A DNA stretch of 64,000 nt from Lachnospiraceae bacterium (lineage in GTDB: Bacteria; Bacillota; Clostridia; Lachnospirales; Lachnospiraceae), in NCBI GenBank assembly GCA_910575835.1, contig CAJTGB010000011.1, positions 1 through 64,000 on the forward strand, given 5' to 3'. The translations under genes and the position numbers were made by a program. The notes beneath the pieces are model-generated. The model saw only the letters and a program-made list of their open reading frames with translations, was not told where the DNA came from and made no database searches. The stretch's first letter is position 1; each line of letters starts with the position of its first letter. This document shows positions 35,953-44,943 of this stretch, in pieces.

Positions 35953-37308
35953 TTACTCTGCCTTATTTGCAAGATAATCGTCCATAGCCTTCTGCATAGC
36001 CTCTTGAGCTTCCTGCGGAGTCTTGGTCAGACCGAATACTTCCTGTAATCCATCCAAGTGAGCGGTTGCTACTGCCGGCGGCAGATACTGATCATACCAT
36101 AACTGGATCTCAGATGCGTTGTTAGCTGCCTCTACGACTTCCTTCGTGATAGAATCTGTAAGCTTAGACTCAATACCCTGAACCGGCGGGATCTTCCCGT
36201 TCTCTACCTCGAAGTCGATCACTTCTTCATCCAAGTGCTTCTCTGCACACTCGAAAGCTGCCTCAAGCTTCTCGCCTTCACAGTTGAATACGATGAACTG
36301 GTCACCAACCGTACCGATCATGATAGACGGATCTGCATCGGATTCCTCGATCGCCGGGAATGGGAACCAGCCGATCTTCTCATAGAATTCTGCACTGTCA
36401 GTTGCGAATGTACCTGTATACCAGGAACCACAGAGCAGCATACCCGCTGTCTCCTGATACATCAACTGTTTAGCCTGGCCGTCATCCTCACTCAGAGAGT
36501 TCACGCCATCCGGGAAATACCCTGCTTCTACCCACTCCTGAACCTTCTCGCCGGCCTTGATGAAGCAGTCGTCCGTGAACTTGCCTTCGCCTGCTACTGC
36601 CTTCTGGAACGGCTCAAGTCCGCCGTAACGTGCAGCAAGGTTCATATAATACATAGAACCGGTCCACTTGGAACTGTTCGCCAGTGCGAACGGTGTGATA
36701 TCATTCTTCTTCAGGGTATCGCAGATGTTCTCCAGATCTGCCAGAGTCTCAGGTTCTTTCAGCTTATACTTATCGAACATTTCTTTATTATAGAAGATAC
36801 CTGACATAGATATATTCTGATAAGGAACCGCATATACATGATCGTTGTAGGTTGCCTGGCTTACCGCTGATTCCATCAGCTTATCCTTGATTTCGGATGC
36901 ATTAAACAGATCGTCGATCGGCTGTCCGAATCCGGAATCAATATACTCATACATCGGTCCGCCTGACCAACAGGAATACATATCCGGACATTCGCCTGAA
37001 CTCATAGCTACCACAAGCTTCTCCTTGTATGTATCATTCTGGGTCGGAACACTCGTTACCGTGTAGCCGGATTCTGTCTCTGAGTTGAACTTCTCTACCG
37101 CCTTCGTGATAACATCCTTATCCGGACTCTCTGTTCCGATATTCCAGTAGACGATCTCCTTGTCTCCGCCGGAAGCGCTGCCGCTGTCTCCCCCGCTGCT
37201 GCTTCCGCCGTCACCGCTGCCGCTGTCTCCCCCGCCGCATGCTGCCAGTGATGCAATCATCGCTGCTGCCATTGAAAGCGCCATAAGCTTTGCCATTCTT
37301 CTCTTCAT
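35953..37308 (-). CDS. ABC sugar transporter substrate-binding lipoprotein
   Basis: A 451-residue family 1 solute-binding protein. A lipoprotein signal (MKRRMAKLMALSMAAAMIAS) ends in the lipobox LAAC. A Gly/Ser-rich linker (~24-48) precedes the binding domain (IVYWNIGTESPDKDVITKAV). It ends in a helical AQEAMQKAMDDYLANKAE typical of sugar binders. It is the first gene of the importer operon, has a good ribosome site (GGAGGAAAAAAG), and is followed by an attenuator hairpin, fitting high expression of the binding protein. Confidence 0.93.
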   Translation of the reverse strand: MKRRMAKLMALSMAAAMIASLAACGGGDSGSGDGGSSSGGDSGSASGGDKEIVYWNIGTESPDKDVITKAVEKFNSETESGYTVTSVPTQNDTYKEKLVVAMSSGECPDMYSCWSGGPMYEYIDSGFGQPIDDLFNASEIKDKLMESAVSQATYNDHVYAVPYQNISMSGIFYNKEMFDKYKLKEPETLADLENICDTLKKNDITPFALANSSKWTGSMYYMNLAARYGGLEPFQKAVAGEGKFTDDCFIKAGEKVQEWVEAGYFPDGVNSLSEDDGQAKQLMYQETAGMLLCGSWYTGTFATDSAEFYEKIGWFPFPAIEESDADPSIMIGTVGDQFIVFNCEGEKLEAAFECAEKHLDEEVIDFEVENGKIPPVQGIESKLTDSITKEVVEAANNASEIQLWYDQYLPPAVATAHLDGLQEVFGLTKTPQEAQEAMQKAMDDYLANKAE

Positions 37309-37331
37309 CTTTTTTCCTCCTTCTTTTTTAT

Positions 37332-37381
37332 TCCGGTATGAAGTACCGGATGTCTCTATGGGTATATATTAGCATTGTCAA
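37332..37381 (-). promoter_or_regulatory. Candidate promoter and leader hairpin of the second importer
   Basis: On the minus strand TTGACA (37376-37381) is a consensus -35; 17 bp on lies TAGAGA (37353-37358), a weak -10. The leader then holds a hairpin TCCGGTA/TACCGGA (37332-37350). A weak -10 fits an activator-dependent promoter, with YesN as candidate. Confidence 0.45.
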
Positions 37382-37568
37382 TATATAATTCCCATTAAAA
37401 TTTCTGTCTATCTTCTATAAATTTCTTACCACAAAATTCTATCTTATGTGCACAATGTTATACCTGTCTCTAAAAAAGAACACTCGCCGGCGTCTTTCCC
37501 TCTTGCCCTATCCCTGTTTTAGTGATATGATTAACACCGACAAATATAATAGAAAGGAAACAAAGAAC

Positions 37569-38864
37569 GTGACCTATAAAGAAGCAAGGGTATATTTGGA
37601 CCGCGTGTCGAAATACGGAAGTGTACTTGGTCTGGGTGCGATTCGGAAACTGTTGTGCGAACTTGGGAATCCGGAAGCTGACCTTAAGTTCATACATATA
37701 GCCGGAACAAACGGAAAAGGCTCTGTACTAGCATACACTTCTGCCATATTAAGCGAAGCGGGATACAGAGTCGGACGGTATATCTCGCCGACAGTGGTTT
37801 CCTATCTGGAACGGATCCAGATAGACGGCAGGTGGATCTCTGAGGATACATTTGCCAGACTGACCAGTATGGTTCAGAACGCTATTGCCCGTATGGAAGC
37901 AGCCGGTGACGCAAGCCCGACTGTATTCGAAGCAGAGACGGCAATAGCTTTTTTGTATTTTAAGGAGATGAACTGCGACCTGGTAGTCTTAGAGTGCGGC
38001 CTGGGAGGCGCAGAAGACGCCACCAATATCATAGAACATACGCTTCTTGCCGTATTCACCTCCATCAGCCGGGATCATCTCGGGATCCTCGGCGATACGC
38101 TTACAGACATTGCAACCGTCAAGTCGGGGATCATCAAGCCCGGATGCACGGTGGTCACCTCCGTACAGCAGCCGGAGGTGATGCATGTCCTTAACGAGAA
38201 AGCGGAATATCATCACTGTCCCTTAGTTGCCGCCGATCCTTCGCAGGCTGAGATCTTGAAGGAGGGCTATGACGGACAGACCTTCTCTTACAAGGACCTA
38301 AAGGCCGTCCGCTGTCCGCTCGCAGGAAGGCATCAACTGGAGAATGCCGTCACTGCCATCGAAGTGATCCATACACTTGGGACACTTGGCTATCCCATCA
38401 GCCCGGACGCCGTCTGCAGCGGGTTTGAGAAGACCGTATGGCCCGGACGCCTGACCTGCCTTGGCAAAGAACCTCTTTTCCTCATAGACGGAGCTCACAA
38501 TGAGGATGCAGCCAAAAGACTTCGGGAATCTCTAAAAGCCTACTTCCCGGACAGACGTTTTCACTATATCATGGGCGTATTCCGTGATAAGGAATATGAG
38601 AAGATCGCCGGTATCATGGGGCCCCTGGCCGCTTCCGTGCACACTGTCGATCTTCCCGATGCCGCCCGGACGCTGCCGGCAGCAGAATTGGCGAAGACCA
38701 TGAGACGGCACTGTCAATCAGATGTCCGTATCCAGGCAAAAGAGAATGTGGAAGATGCGGTAACAGACGCTCTTTCTGGAGCCGGTAAGGACGGCATCGT
38801 CCTTGCCTTCGGTTCCCTCTCCTATCTGGGACAGGTGACAGAAGCCTATGCATCCCGAAACTAA
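37569..38864 (+). CDS. folC: Folylpolyglutamate synthase/dihydrofolate synthase
   Basis: A 431-residue cytoplasmic Mur-ligase-family enzyme that adds glutamate to dihydropteroate and folates with ATP. The P-loop is IHIAGTNGKGSVLAYTSA; further marks are YISPTVVSYLERIQIDG, LECGLGGAEDATNII, SISRDHLGILGDT and LIDGAHNEDAAKRL. The start is GTG at 37569, with an AGAAAGGAAAC site upstream and the family N-terminus (VTYKEARVYLDRVSKYG). The frame is open for 41 more codons upstream, but that part is not family-like. It is the first gene of the folate operon; no THF riboswitch was recognised upstream. Confidence 0.93.
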   Translation: MTYKEARVYLDRVSKYGSVLGLGAIRKLLCELGNPEADLKFIHIAGTNGKGSVLAYTSAILSEAGYRVGRYISPTVVSYLERIQIDGRWISEDTFARLTSMVQNAIARMEAAGDASPTVFEAETAIAFLYFKEMNCDLVVLECGLGGAEDATNIIEHTLLAVFTSISRDHLGILGDTLTDIATVKSGIIKPGCTVVTSVQQPEVMHVLNEKAEYHHCPLVAADPSQAEILKEGYDGQTFSYKDLKAVRCPLAGRHQLENAVTAIEVIHTLGTLGYPISPDAVCSGFEKTVWPGRLTCLGKEPLFLIDGAHNEDAAKRLRESLKAYFPDRRFHYIMGVFRDKEYEKIAGIMGPLAASVHTVDLPDAARTLPAAELAKTMRRHCQSDVRIQAKENVEDAVTDALSGAGKDGIVLAFGSLSYLGQVTEAYASRN

Positions 38865-38939
38865 GGAACTGTTAGGAACCAAAACCATTGGAACATAGTG
38901 TTCGGATTGAATCCGAAGTAATTTAATAGTGAAGGATAG

Positions 38940-39503
38940 ATGACTATGATAGATCAGGATAAGATTAAACAAGGCGTCCGGCTTCTGTTAGAAGGGATCG
39001 GCGAAGATATCTCACGCGAAGGGCTTCTTGACACCCCCGACCGTATCGCCCGGATGTACGAAGAACTCTTCGGCGGGACCGAAGAGGATGCCGGCGTACA
39101 TCTAAGCCGGACTTTCCACGCGGATAACAGCGAGATGGTGATAGAAAGGGATATCACCTTCTATTCTACCTGCGAACACCATATGCTGCCCTTCTACGGG
39201 AAAGTGCATATCGCGTATATCCCGGACGGCAGAGTCGCCGGCTTAAGCAAGCTTGCCCGGACGGTGGAGGTATATGCCAGAAGGCTTCAGCTTCAGGAAC
39301 AGATGACCGGACAGATCGCCGATGCGCTGATGGAACATATGCATCCGAAGGGAGTCCTCGTCATGGCCGAAGCCGAGCATATGTGCATGACTATGCGCGG
39401 GATCAGGAAGCCGGGCAGTCAGACCGTAACGCTGGCGCTGCGGGGTGTCTTCAAGACCGAACCGGAATTAGAAGAACGGTTCTACCGGATGATCGGACGT
39501 TAA
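38940..39503 (+). CDS. folE: GTP cyclohydrolase I
   Basis: A 187-residue type I GTP cyclohydrolase that makes dihydroneopterin triphosphate, the first pterin step of folate synthesis. Zinc ligands are in [20 protein letters not shown] (Cys, His) and [15 protein letters not shown] (Cys). The [20 protein letters not shown] segment binds GTP. Length is normal. It is 75 bp after folC; a small TCGGAT/ATCCGA hairpin lies between. Start ATG at 38940, or two codons later. Confidence 0.95.
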   Translation: MTMIDQDKIKQGVRLLLEGIGEDISREGLLDTPDRIARMYEELFGGTEEDAGVHLSRTFHADNSEMVIERDITFYSTCEHHMLPFYGKVHIAYIPDGRVAGLSKLARTVEVYARRLQLQEQMTGQIADALMEHMHPKGVLVMAEAEHMCMTMRGIRKPGSQTVTLALRGVFKTEPELEERFYRMIGR

Positions 39504-39514
39504 AGGAGAAGACC

Positions 39515-40033
39515 ATGCAGACATTCTCAGACAATATCACACAGAAGAGGCTCTCCTTCATCCGGCAGCATCCGCTCTACGTCTCTTCCCTCCATCGGCT
39601 GGAAGAACTGGAGAAGACCCGCATCTTCTGCCGCCATCAGACAGAGCATCTTCTCGATGTCGCCCGGATCGCCTACATCCTTAACCTTGAAGGAGGACTT
39701 GGCCTAAGCCGGGATCTGATTTATACCGCGGCGCTTCTTCATGATATCGGCAAGAGCCGGCAGTATGAAGAGGGAATTCCTCATGAGACCGCAAGCGCAG
39801 CTCTGACTGAACGGATTCTATCCGATATGCCTTCTGATCTCGCATTTACAGCAGAAGAACAGCTGCAGATCCTCACTGCGATCCGCGGACACCGTAAGCC
39901 AAGAAGCGGCGCCGGGCCGTTGGAATCTCTTCTGTATAAGAGCGATAAGATGTCGCGCACATGCTTCGCCTGCCCCGCAGAACCGGAATGTAACTGGGAC
40001 AGCGCAAAGAAGAATACAGAGATACAATTATGA
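39515..40033 (+). CDS. HD-domain phosphohydrolase in the folate operon
   Basis: A 172-residue cytoplasmic HD-superfamily protein. Metal ligands: His in FCRHQTEHLLDVARIAYIL, the HD pair in AALLHDIGKSRQYEEGIPHE, and later RGHRKPRSG. The C-terminus has a cysteine cluster (SRTCFACPAEPECNWDSAKK) that may bind metal. AAGGAGAAG precedes the ATG, 11 bp after folE. The folate path needs a phosphatase for dihydroneopterin triphosphate, and no Nudix-type FolQ is coded here. Its position between folE and folP makes it a candidate for that step (inference). Confidence 0.85.
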   Translation: MQTFSDNITQKRLSFIRQHPLYVSSLHRLEELEKTRIFCRHQTEHLLDVARIAYILNLEGGLGLSRDLIYTAALLHDIGKSRQYEEGIPHETASAALTERILSDMPSDLAFTAEEQLQILTAIRGHRKPRSGAGPLESLLYKSDKMSRTCFACPAEPECNWDSAKKNTEIQL

Positions 40034-40111
40034 TCCCGTAACAGTTAAGACAAGCCGATCTGTTACATAATTACTGCAATGCATACAAAACTAAAATACG
40101 GAGACTTGAAT

Positions 40112-40936
40112 ATGATCATTGGAAATAAAGAATTTGACACAAAGAAACATACCTATATTATGGGAATCCTGAATGTGACGCCGGACTCCTTCTCTGACGG
40201 CGGCAGATATCAGCACATGGACGCCGCGCTTCGGCATGCCGGGGAGATGATCGCGGACGGAGCGGACATTCTGGATATCGGCGGAGAATCCACCCGGCCC
40301 GGCCACGCGCAGATCACCGATGAAGAAGAGATCGAACGGACGGCGCCCGTTATCGAGAGGATAAAACAGGAATTCGATATCCCCGTCTCTATCGACACCT
40401 ATAAAAGTTCCGTCGCCGAAGCCGCACTTCAAGCCGGCGCCGATCTTGTCAACGACATCTGGGGACTTAAATACGACGATCGCATGGCCTCTCTCATCGC
40501 CGGCCGCGGCGCCGCCTGCTGCCTGATGCATAACAGGAATGAAGCGGTTTATAAGGATTTCCTGTCAGACTTCATGGAGGATATGCAAGAATGCATCCGC
40601 ATTGCCCGGGATGCCTCCATCCCGGGAGATAAGATCATCCTGGATCCCGGCGTCGGCTTTGGCAAGACCTATGAGATGAATCTTGAGATCATCCGCGAAG
40701 TCGGCCAAATGCAGTCTCTTGGATATCCTGTTCTTCTCGGAACCTCCCGCAAGTCTGTGATCGGGCTGACGCTTGACCTCCCTGCAGATCAGCGGGAAGA
40801 GGGAACTCTTGTAACTACGGTCTTCGGTATGATGAACGGCTGCTCATTTGTGCGGGTCCACGACGTGAAGGCAAACCGCAGAGCTATTCAGATGATGGAA
40901 GCCATCGATCCTACATCGGTCAAAAGGAGGGTATAA
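40112..40936 (+). CDS. folP: Dihydropteroate synthase
   Basis: A 274-residue TIM-barrel enzyme joining p-aminobenzoate to hydroxymethyl-dihydropterin diphosphate; the sulfonamide target. Marks: MGILNVTPDSFSDGGRY, ILDIGGESTRPGHAQI, DLVNDIWGLKYD, IILDPGVGFGKTYEMNLEII, LLGTSRKSVIG and the closing VRVHDVKANRRA. ATG 40112 has GGAG upstream. Its stop overlaps the next start (TAATG), so the genes are translationally coupled. Confidence 0.95.
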   Translation: MIIGNKEFDTKKHTYIMGILNVTPDSFSDGGRYQHMDAALRHAGEMIADGADILDIGGESTRPGHAQITDEEEIERTAPVIERIKQEFDIPVSIDTYKSSVAEAALQAGADLVNDIWGLKYDDRMASLIAGRGAACCLMHNRNEAVYKDFLSDFMEDMQECIRIARDASIPGDKIILDPGVGFGKTYEMNLEIIREVGQMQSLGYPVLLGTSRKSVIGLTLDLPADQREEGTLVTTVFGMMNGCSFVRVHDVKANRRAIQMMEAIDPTSVKRRV

Positions 40937-41757
40937 TGGATAAGATAACGATACAGAATCTTGAAGTGTTCGCCCGCCACGGCGTATTTCCCGAAGAGAA
41001 TACCCTGGGACAGAAATTTACCGTCACAACAGCGCTGTACACGGATACTCGCAAGGCCGGACGGACAGACGATCTGACTGCCTCCATCCACTATGGAGAG
41101 ATCTGTCAGAAGATAGAACAATATCTGACCGCGCATACATTCAAGCTGTTAGAACGCGCGGCCGAGAGCCTCGCCGAGATGCTCCTCCTTGAAACCCCGC
41201 GCCTTCACAAGGTGCAGATCGAGATCAAGAAGCCCTGGGCGCCGATCGGTCTTCCCTTAGAAACCGTCTCCGTGACAATCGAACGGGAATGGCATACCGC
41301 CTACATCGCACTGGGTTCTAACATGGGCGACAAGGAGCAGTATCTAAGGCAGGCTGTAAAAGCCCTTGACCATACGCCCTACTGCAAAGTCGCCAAGGTA
41401 TCTTCCTTCCTGGTCACAGAGCCATACGGCGTGACCGACCAGGATGATTTCCTCAACGGCTGCCTGATGCTTCGCACACTCCTGACTCCCCGGGAGCTTC
41501 TTGACGTACTCCACAAGATCGAACAGGAAGCCGGACGGGAGCGCATCATCCGCTGGGGACCGCGGACTCTGGATCTGGACATCATCTTCTATGACGACCT
41601 GATCATAGAGGAAGACGACCTGTGCATCCCCCATGCGGATATGCACCGAAGAGATTTCGTGCTGAAACCTCTTCTGGAGATCGCCCCCTATAAACACCAT
41701 CCCTGCAGCCGCAGGACGGTTCAGGAACTCTGTCAGGAACTCTGTCTGCCGGAATGA
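40936..41757 (+). CDS. folB/folK: FolB-FolK fusion: dihydroneopterin aldolase/HPPK
   Basis: A 273-residue bifunctional enzyme. Residues 1-115 are dihydroneopterin aldolase (VFARHGVFPEENTLGQKFTV, with the Lys of IEIKKPWAPIG). Residues ~118-273 are 6-hydroxymethyl-dihydropterin pyrophosphokinase (YIALGSNMGDKEQYLRQAV, then IRWGPRTLDLDIIFYDDLII). The fusion gives consecutive steps that feed FolP and is common in Clostridia. It is the last gene of the folate operon and ends against the convergent metallophosphoesterase gene with no intergenic space. Confidence 0.95.
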   Translation: MDKITIQNLEVFARHGVFPEENTLGQKFTVTTALYTDTRKAGRTDDLTASIHYGEICQKIEQYLTAHTFKLLERAAESLAEMLLLETPRLHKVQIEIKKPWAPIGLPLETVSVTIEREWHTAYIALGSNMGDKEQYLRQAVKALDHTPYCKVAKVSSFLVTEPYGVTDQDDFLNGCLMLRTLLTPRELLDVLHKIEQEAGRERIIRWGPRTLDLDIIFYDDLIIEEDDLCIPHADMHRRDFVLKPLLEIAPYKHHPCSRRTVQELCQELCLPE

Positions 41758-42354
41758 TCAGATATCGTATTCGATCTCGCACCGTTCGAAGGCATTGATC
41801 ACCTGCGTCTCCTGGTATGTGTCATATCTCTTATGCTTCCGCCCATAAGACATATGCACATGCCCGTGCAGGAAGTATTTGGGCCGGTACTTGTCAAGAA
41901 GCGCCCGGAATGCCTGAAATCCCTGATGCGGCAGATCAAGCCCGTCATTGAGCTGATATGCCGGAGCATGGGTCACCAGGATATCGAATCCCCTGTGCCT
42001 GAACAGCTGAAACCACAGCTTCCGAATCCGGCCCTTCATCTGTCTCTCCGTATACTGAAACTCTCCGGGCCGGTAACGCATGGAACCTCCAAGCCCAAGG
42101 ATCCTCACTCCCTGATGCACATAGATCTTATCGTCAATGCAGATACACCCGTCAGGCGGGATCTGCCTGTACTTCTCGTCATGATTCCCGTGCACATACA
42201 GGATGGGCACGGAGGTAAATGTTGCCAGGAACGAAAGATATCTTGGATCCAGATCGCCGCAGGATATGATCAGGTCGATTCCCGCAAGCTTGCTCTTTTC
42301 AAAATAATCCCACAGATAAGCAGATTCTTCGTCCGCAATCGCAAGTATCTTCAT
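41758..42354 (-). CDS. Calcineurin-like metallophosphoesterase
   Basis: A 198-residue cytoplasmic phosphoesterase. Metal-site motifs run in order: ISCGDLDP, VHGNHDEKYR, LVTHAPAYQ and FLHGHVHMSYG. The first motif, usually D-x-H, is here IADEES, so one His ligand is replaced by Glu; this variant occurs in a Firmicute subgroup. The substrate is unknown. It starts 20 bp after the ParB-like/BMP gene and is probably in one transcript with it. Confidence 0.88.
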   Translation of the reverse strand: MKILAIADEESAYLWDYFEKSKLAGIDLIISCGDLDPRYLSFLATFTSVPILYVHGNHDEKYRQIPPDGCICIDDKIYVHQGVRILGLGGSMRYRPGEFQYTERQMKGRIRKLWFQLFRHRGFDILVTHAPAYQLNDGLDLPHQGFQAFRALLDKYRPKYFLHGHVHMSYGRKHKRYDTYQETQVINAFERCEIEYDI

Positions 42355-42373
42355 AGATCAACTCTAACCCTTC

Positions 42374-44275
42374 TTATTTCTCAATCCCCTGCTGCGAGAC
42401 AACAGGCTTGGACTGTTCTTTTAATTCTTCTTCCTTCGGAATGCTTCCGATGACATTCTCTGCCAGCCAATCCATCGTAACGATCTCCTCCGGCGACAGG
42501 CTCTTGCCCGGATCGTCCTGAACGATTCCATCCTGCGAATACAGGATACCGGAAAACGGATTGAACTTGCCCGTGCTGATAGTCTCCTTCAGAAGCTCTA
42601 CCAGCCTCTTGGTTCCGAGCGGAAGATACTGTGAACATACAACATCGATCACACCCGCCGACATGCCCCACCAGTAATTGATAGCCTTCTTCGAAGTCGG
42701 ATCGTCGTCGTATTTCCACGTACCGTCCATGATGGTACGGATCATCTGCTCGTAGAATTTCCCCCAGTGCCACAGCGGCATTGCAAGATTCCTGGCGGTA
42801 TCGCCCTCCAGATGATAGATTCCGAAGAACCTTGACGCCTCCTCTGGGATCACCATATCCTTCCCTGAGATACAGTCGACCTTTTTATCAAGGACATTCT
42901 CCATCACGTCTATATCCTTCTTGGCGGTCCACTCCAGATATACCTCCGCACGGGGATTGATCGTCTTGGCTCCCAGCGCAAACGCATTGATATTCGCGAT
43001 GGAACCGTAGATCGGGTAATCCGCAATATATGCCAGACGGTTGTGCTCCGACATAGCGCCCGCGATCGCTCCCATCAAAAACTTCGCCTCATGCATCCGC
43101 GCGTAATAAGTACGAATATACCTGTGTGAAGTATTGACAGAACAATTCAGTATCCGAATGTCCGGGTTGGCGATCGCCGCCTTCACACTGGCCTGCACAA
43201 ACGACGGCGTTGTTGTAAATATAATATTACATCCGTCCGCGATCGCTTCATCTATACGCTCATCTATACTGTCAAGAGTAACATTCTCATAATATACCGT
43301 GCTGACTTCCTCCGGGAACGTCTGTTCCAGATGAAGCCTTCCCAGCTCATGCGCATAGGTCCACGCCGAAGATCCCGGCGTCTTCTCGTAGATAAATGCA
43401 ACCTTAAGCCTGGAGATCCCAAACGGAAGCAGCAGGTTAATAAGCGGCTTCTTCTCCGTATTCGGGTCCATCTTAAGCTCTACATCCTCATCCTCCTCCA
43501 AAAGCGAGAATTCCTCCCAGGACTTCTCAACCAGCTCCTTTAATTCCTTGGTGGTCATCTGGTCGATCTCTTTATAACCATACAGCTCAATAAACGCAAG
43601 AAACGCGTCGCCTACCGTAACGGACAGCTTCCCCTTGTCCTCTGCGCTGTATTCCGCCATAAATCTCCGGTAAATAGAACTGAACTCCAGACGCTCGTCA
43701 TCACTCCAGACTTCCTCCGGGCCTTTGCCGACCGCTTCTAAAAGCTTCTTAAAATTCCCCTCCTCAGAAAACCAGATATAATTGATCTTCGTCAGTTCAT
43801 AGAAATCCAGGAATTCATAGTAGATCTTGTTCTCCTTGTCCTCTGTCCTGTTAGGTATGATACGCGTCACTTCACCGGGAACGGACACTACTCCGTAGTA
43901 TTTCATAACGCTGACACGTTTATTCCCCTCCAGCACGTAGAATTTGTTCATATATTCGAATGCTTTGATCGGCTCACGGATACCTTCCTTCTCATGGCTT
44001 GAGCTGAGCTGAGCCCATTTCCTGGCAAACTCCGAGGTCTCCCTTAATATCGGCATATAATTCGCTGCAAATGCATTGCTTCTGCCGCCGGTCTTCGTTC
44101 CCACGATCTGATCGACCGGAATCTGGACCAGTCCCAGCGGCACCTCGGAAAATGTCCCCTTCGTCGGGATAATATCATCTAACACTTCCAGCGTAGGCAG
44201 CAGCCCATGCAGCATCCGGTACTGATAATTCTTCTTTCCAAGTTTATATGCTTTCGTGTAATCACTTAGTGCCAT
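42374..44275 (-). CDS. ParB-like domain fused to BMP/PnrA-like ligand-binding domain
   Basis: A 633-residue protein without signal peptide or lipobox. The N-terminal region (~45-130) resembles the ParB/sulfiredoxin fold: VPLGLVQIPVDQIVGTKTGG, EPIKAFEYMN and FYVLEGNKRVSVMKYYG. Residues ~145-280 are a charged helical linker. The last ~340 residues match the BMP family of nucleoside-binding lipoproteins (LKVAFIYEKTPGSSAWTYAH, NIIFTTTPSFVQASVKAA, LAYIADYPIYG, YWWGMSAGVIDVV). BMP proteins are normally exported; here the domain appears cytoplasmic, so it may be a sensor. Regulation of nucleotide or DNA processes is speculation. AGGAG precedes the ATG. Confidence 0.82.
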   Translation of the reverse strand: MALSDYTKAYKLGKKNYQYRMLHGLLPTLEVLDDIIPTKGTFSEVPLGLVQIPVDQIVGTKTGGRSNAFAANYMPILRETSEFARKWAQLSSSHEKEGIREPIKAFEYMNKFYVLEGNKRVSVMKYYGVVSVPGEVTRIIPNRTEDKENKIYYEFLDFYELTKINYIWFSEEGNFKKLLEAVGKGPEEVWSDDERLEFSSIYRRFMAEYSAEDKGKLSVTVGDAFLAFIELYGYKEIDQMTTKELKELVEKSWEEFSLLEEDEDVELKMDPNTEKKPLINLLLPFGISRLKVAFIYEKTPGSSAWTYAHELGRLHLEQTFPEEVSTVYYENVTLDSIDERIDEAIADGCNIIFTTTPSFVQASVKAAIANPDIRILNCSVNTSHRYIRTYYARMHEAKFLMGAIAGAMSEHNRLAYIADYPIYGSIANINAFALGAKTINPRAEVYLEWTAKKDIDVMENVLDKKVDCISGKDMVIPEEASRFFGIYHLEGDTARNLAMPLWHWGKFYEQMIRTIMDGTWKYDDDPTSKKAINYWWGMSAGVIDVVCSQYLPLGTKRLVELLKETISTGKFNPFSGILYSQDGIVQDDPGKSLSPEEIVTMDWLAENVIGSIPKEEELKEQSKPVVSQQGIEK

Positions 44276-44350
44276 AATCTCCTCCCTTATGAATCAAGCT
44301 GTGTTCAGTCCTATTATATACCAACTATTGGAAAATCATCAAGCCTAATA

Positions 44351-44415
44351 TTCTCTCATAAGCGATTCTCATAAGCGTTTTTCATAGGCAGTTTTCACAA
44401 GCAGTTTTCATAAGC
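44351..44415. repeat. 13-bp tandem repeat at the GNAT gene 3' end
   Basis: Five degenerate 13-bp copies of AGTTTTCATAAGC occur at 44351-44363, 44364-44376, 44377-44389, 44390-44402 and 44403-44415. The last one or two overlap the final codons (AYENCL) and stop of the acetyltransferase gene, so the array seems to have grown outward from the gene end. The remaining spacer (to 44275) holds nothing else. Confidence 0.75.
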
Positions 44416-44907
44416 AATCCTCAGATCTCCGTCCTCGCACCCTCCTGCAAGCCGTATCTCGCCGCAGGCCTTAAAACCTGCCTTTTCAAGCGCCCTTCTC
44501 ATCGGGAGATTCCCCGGGTGCGTATCTATCCTGACCGCACGGAATCCCGCCTGCTTCGCAAGCTCGAATCCGTAAGCGAACATTCTCCCGGCCACGCCCC
44601 TTCCTTTGCATCCGTCGGCCACGCAGACCCGGTGCATGGACGCGTACTCTCCGTCTGTCAGCCATTGGCCGTCAATAACTTCATAGGAGGGGTCCGGCGT
44701 CGTCTGGAATGCAAATACACCCAGAAGCTTATCCTCTTCTGCCGCAAGATAAGAACAGCCTTCCCTGATATCCGCAAGCCAGACCTCCCTATTGGGATAG
44801 CCTTTCTGCCACTGATCAAGCCCCAGGCCCTTAAGCTGGCATTTGGCCTGTTCCGTGATCTCGCACATTCTGTCGATATGTTCCATAGACGCCCTGATAA
44901 ATTCCAT
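44395..44907 (-). CDS. GNAT family N-acetyltransferase
   Basis: A 170-residue acetyltransferase. The acetyl-CoA-binding motif is VCVADGCKGRGVAGRMFAYG, followed by RIDTHPGNLPMRRALEKAGF, the usual late helix and strand. The acceptor is unknown. It starts 36 bp after the stop of copA on the same strand and may be co-transcribed with the copper genes, without an obvious functional link. Its 3' end is part of a 13-bp tandem repeat array. Confidence 0.88.
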   Translation of the reverse strand: MEFIRASMEHIDRMCEITEQAKCQLKGLGLDQWQKGYPNREVWLADIREGCSYLAAEEDKLLGVFAFQTTPDPSYEVIDGQWLTDGEYASMHRVCVADGCKGRGVAGRMFAYGFELAKQAGFRAVRIDTHPGNLPMRRALEKAGFKACGEIRLAGGCEDGDLRIAYENCL

Positions 44908-44943
44908 CTTCTTATCCCCTCCGTTAAATGTCTGATCCGTCCC

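Noticed and set aside
37380-37568. THF riboswitch upstream of folC
   Set aside because: No paired-arm pattern of the known THF riboswitch could be traced in this stretch.
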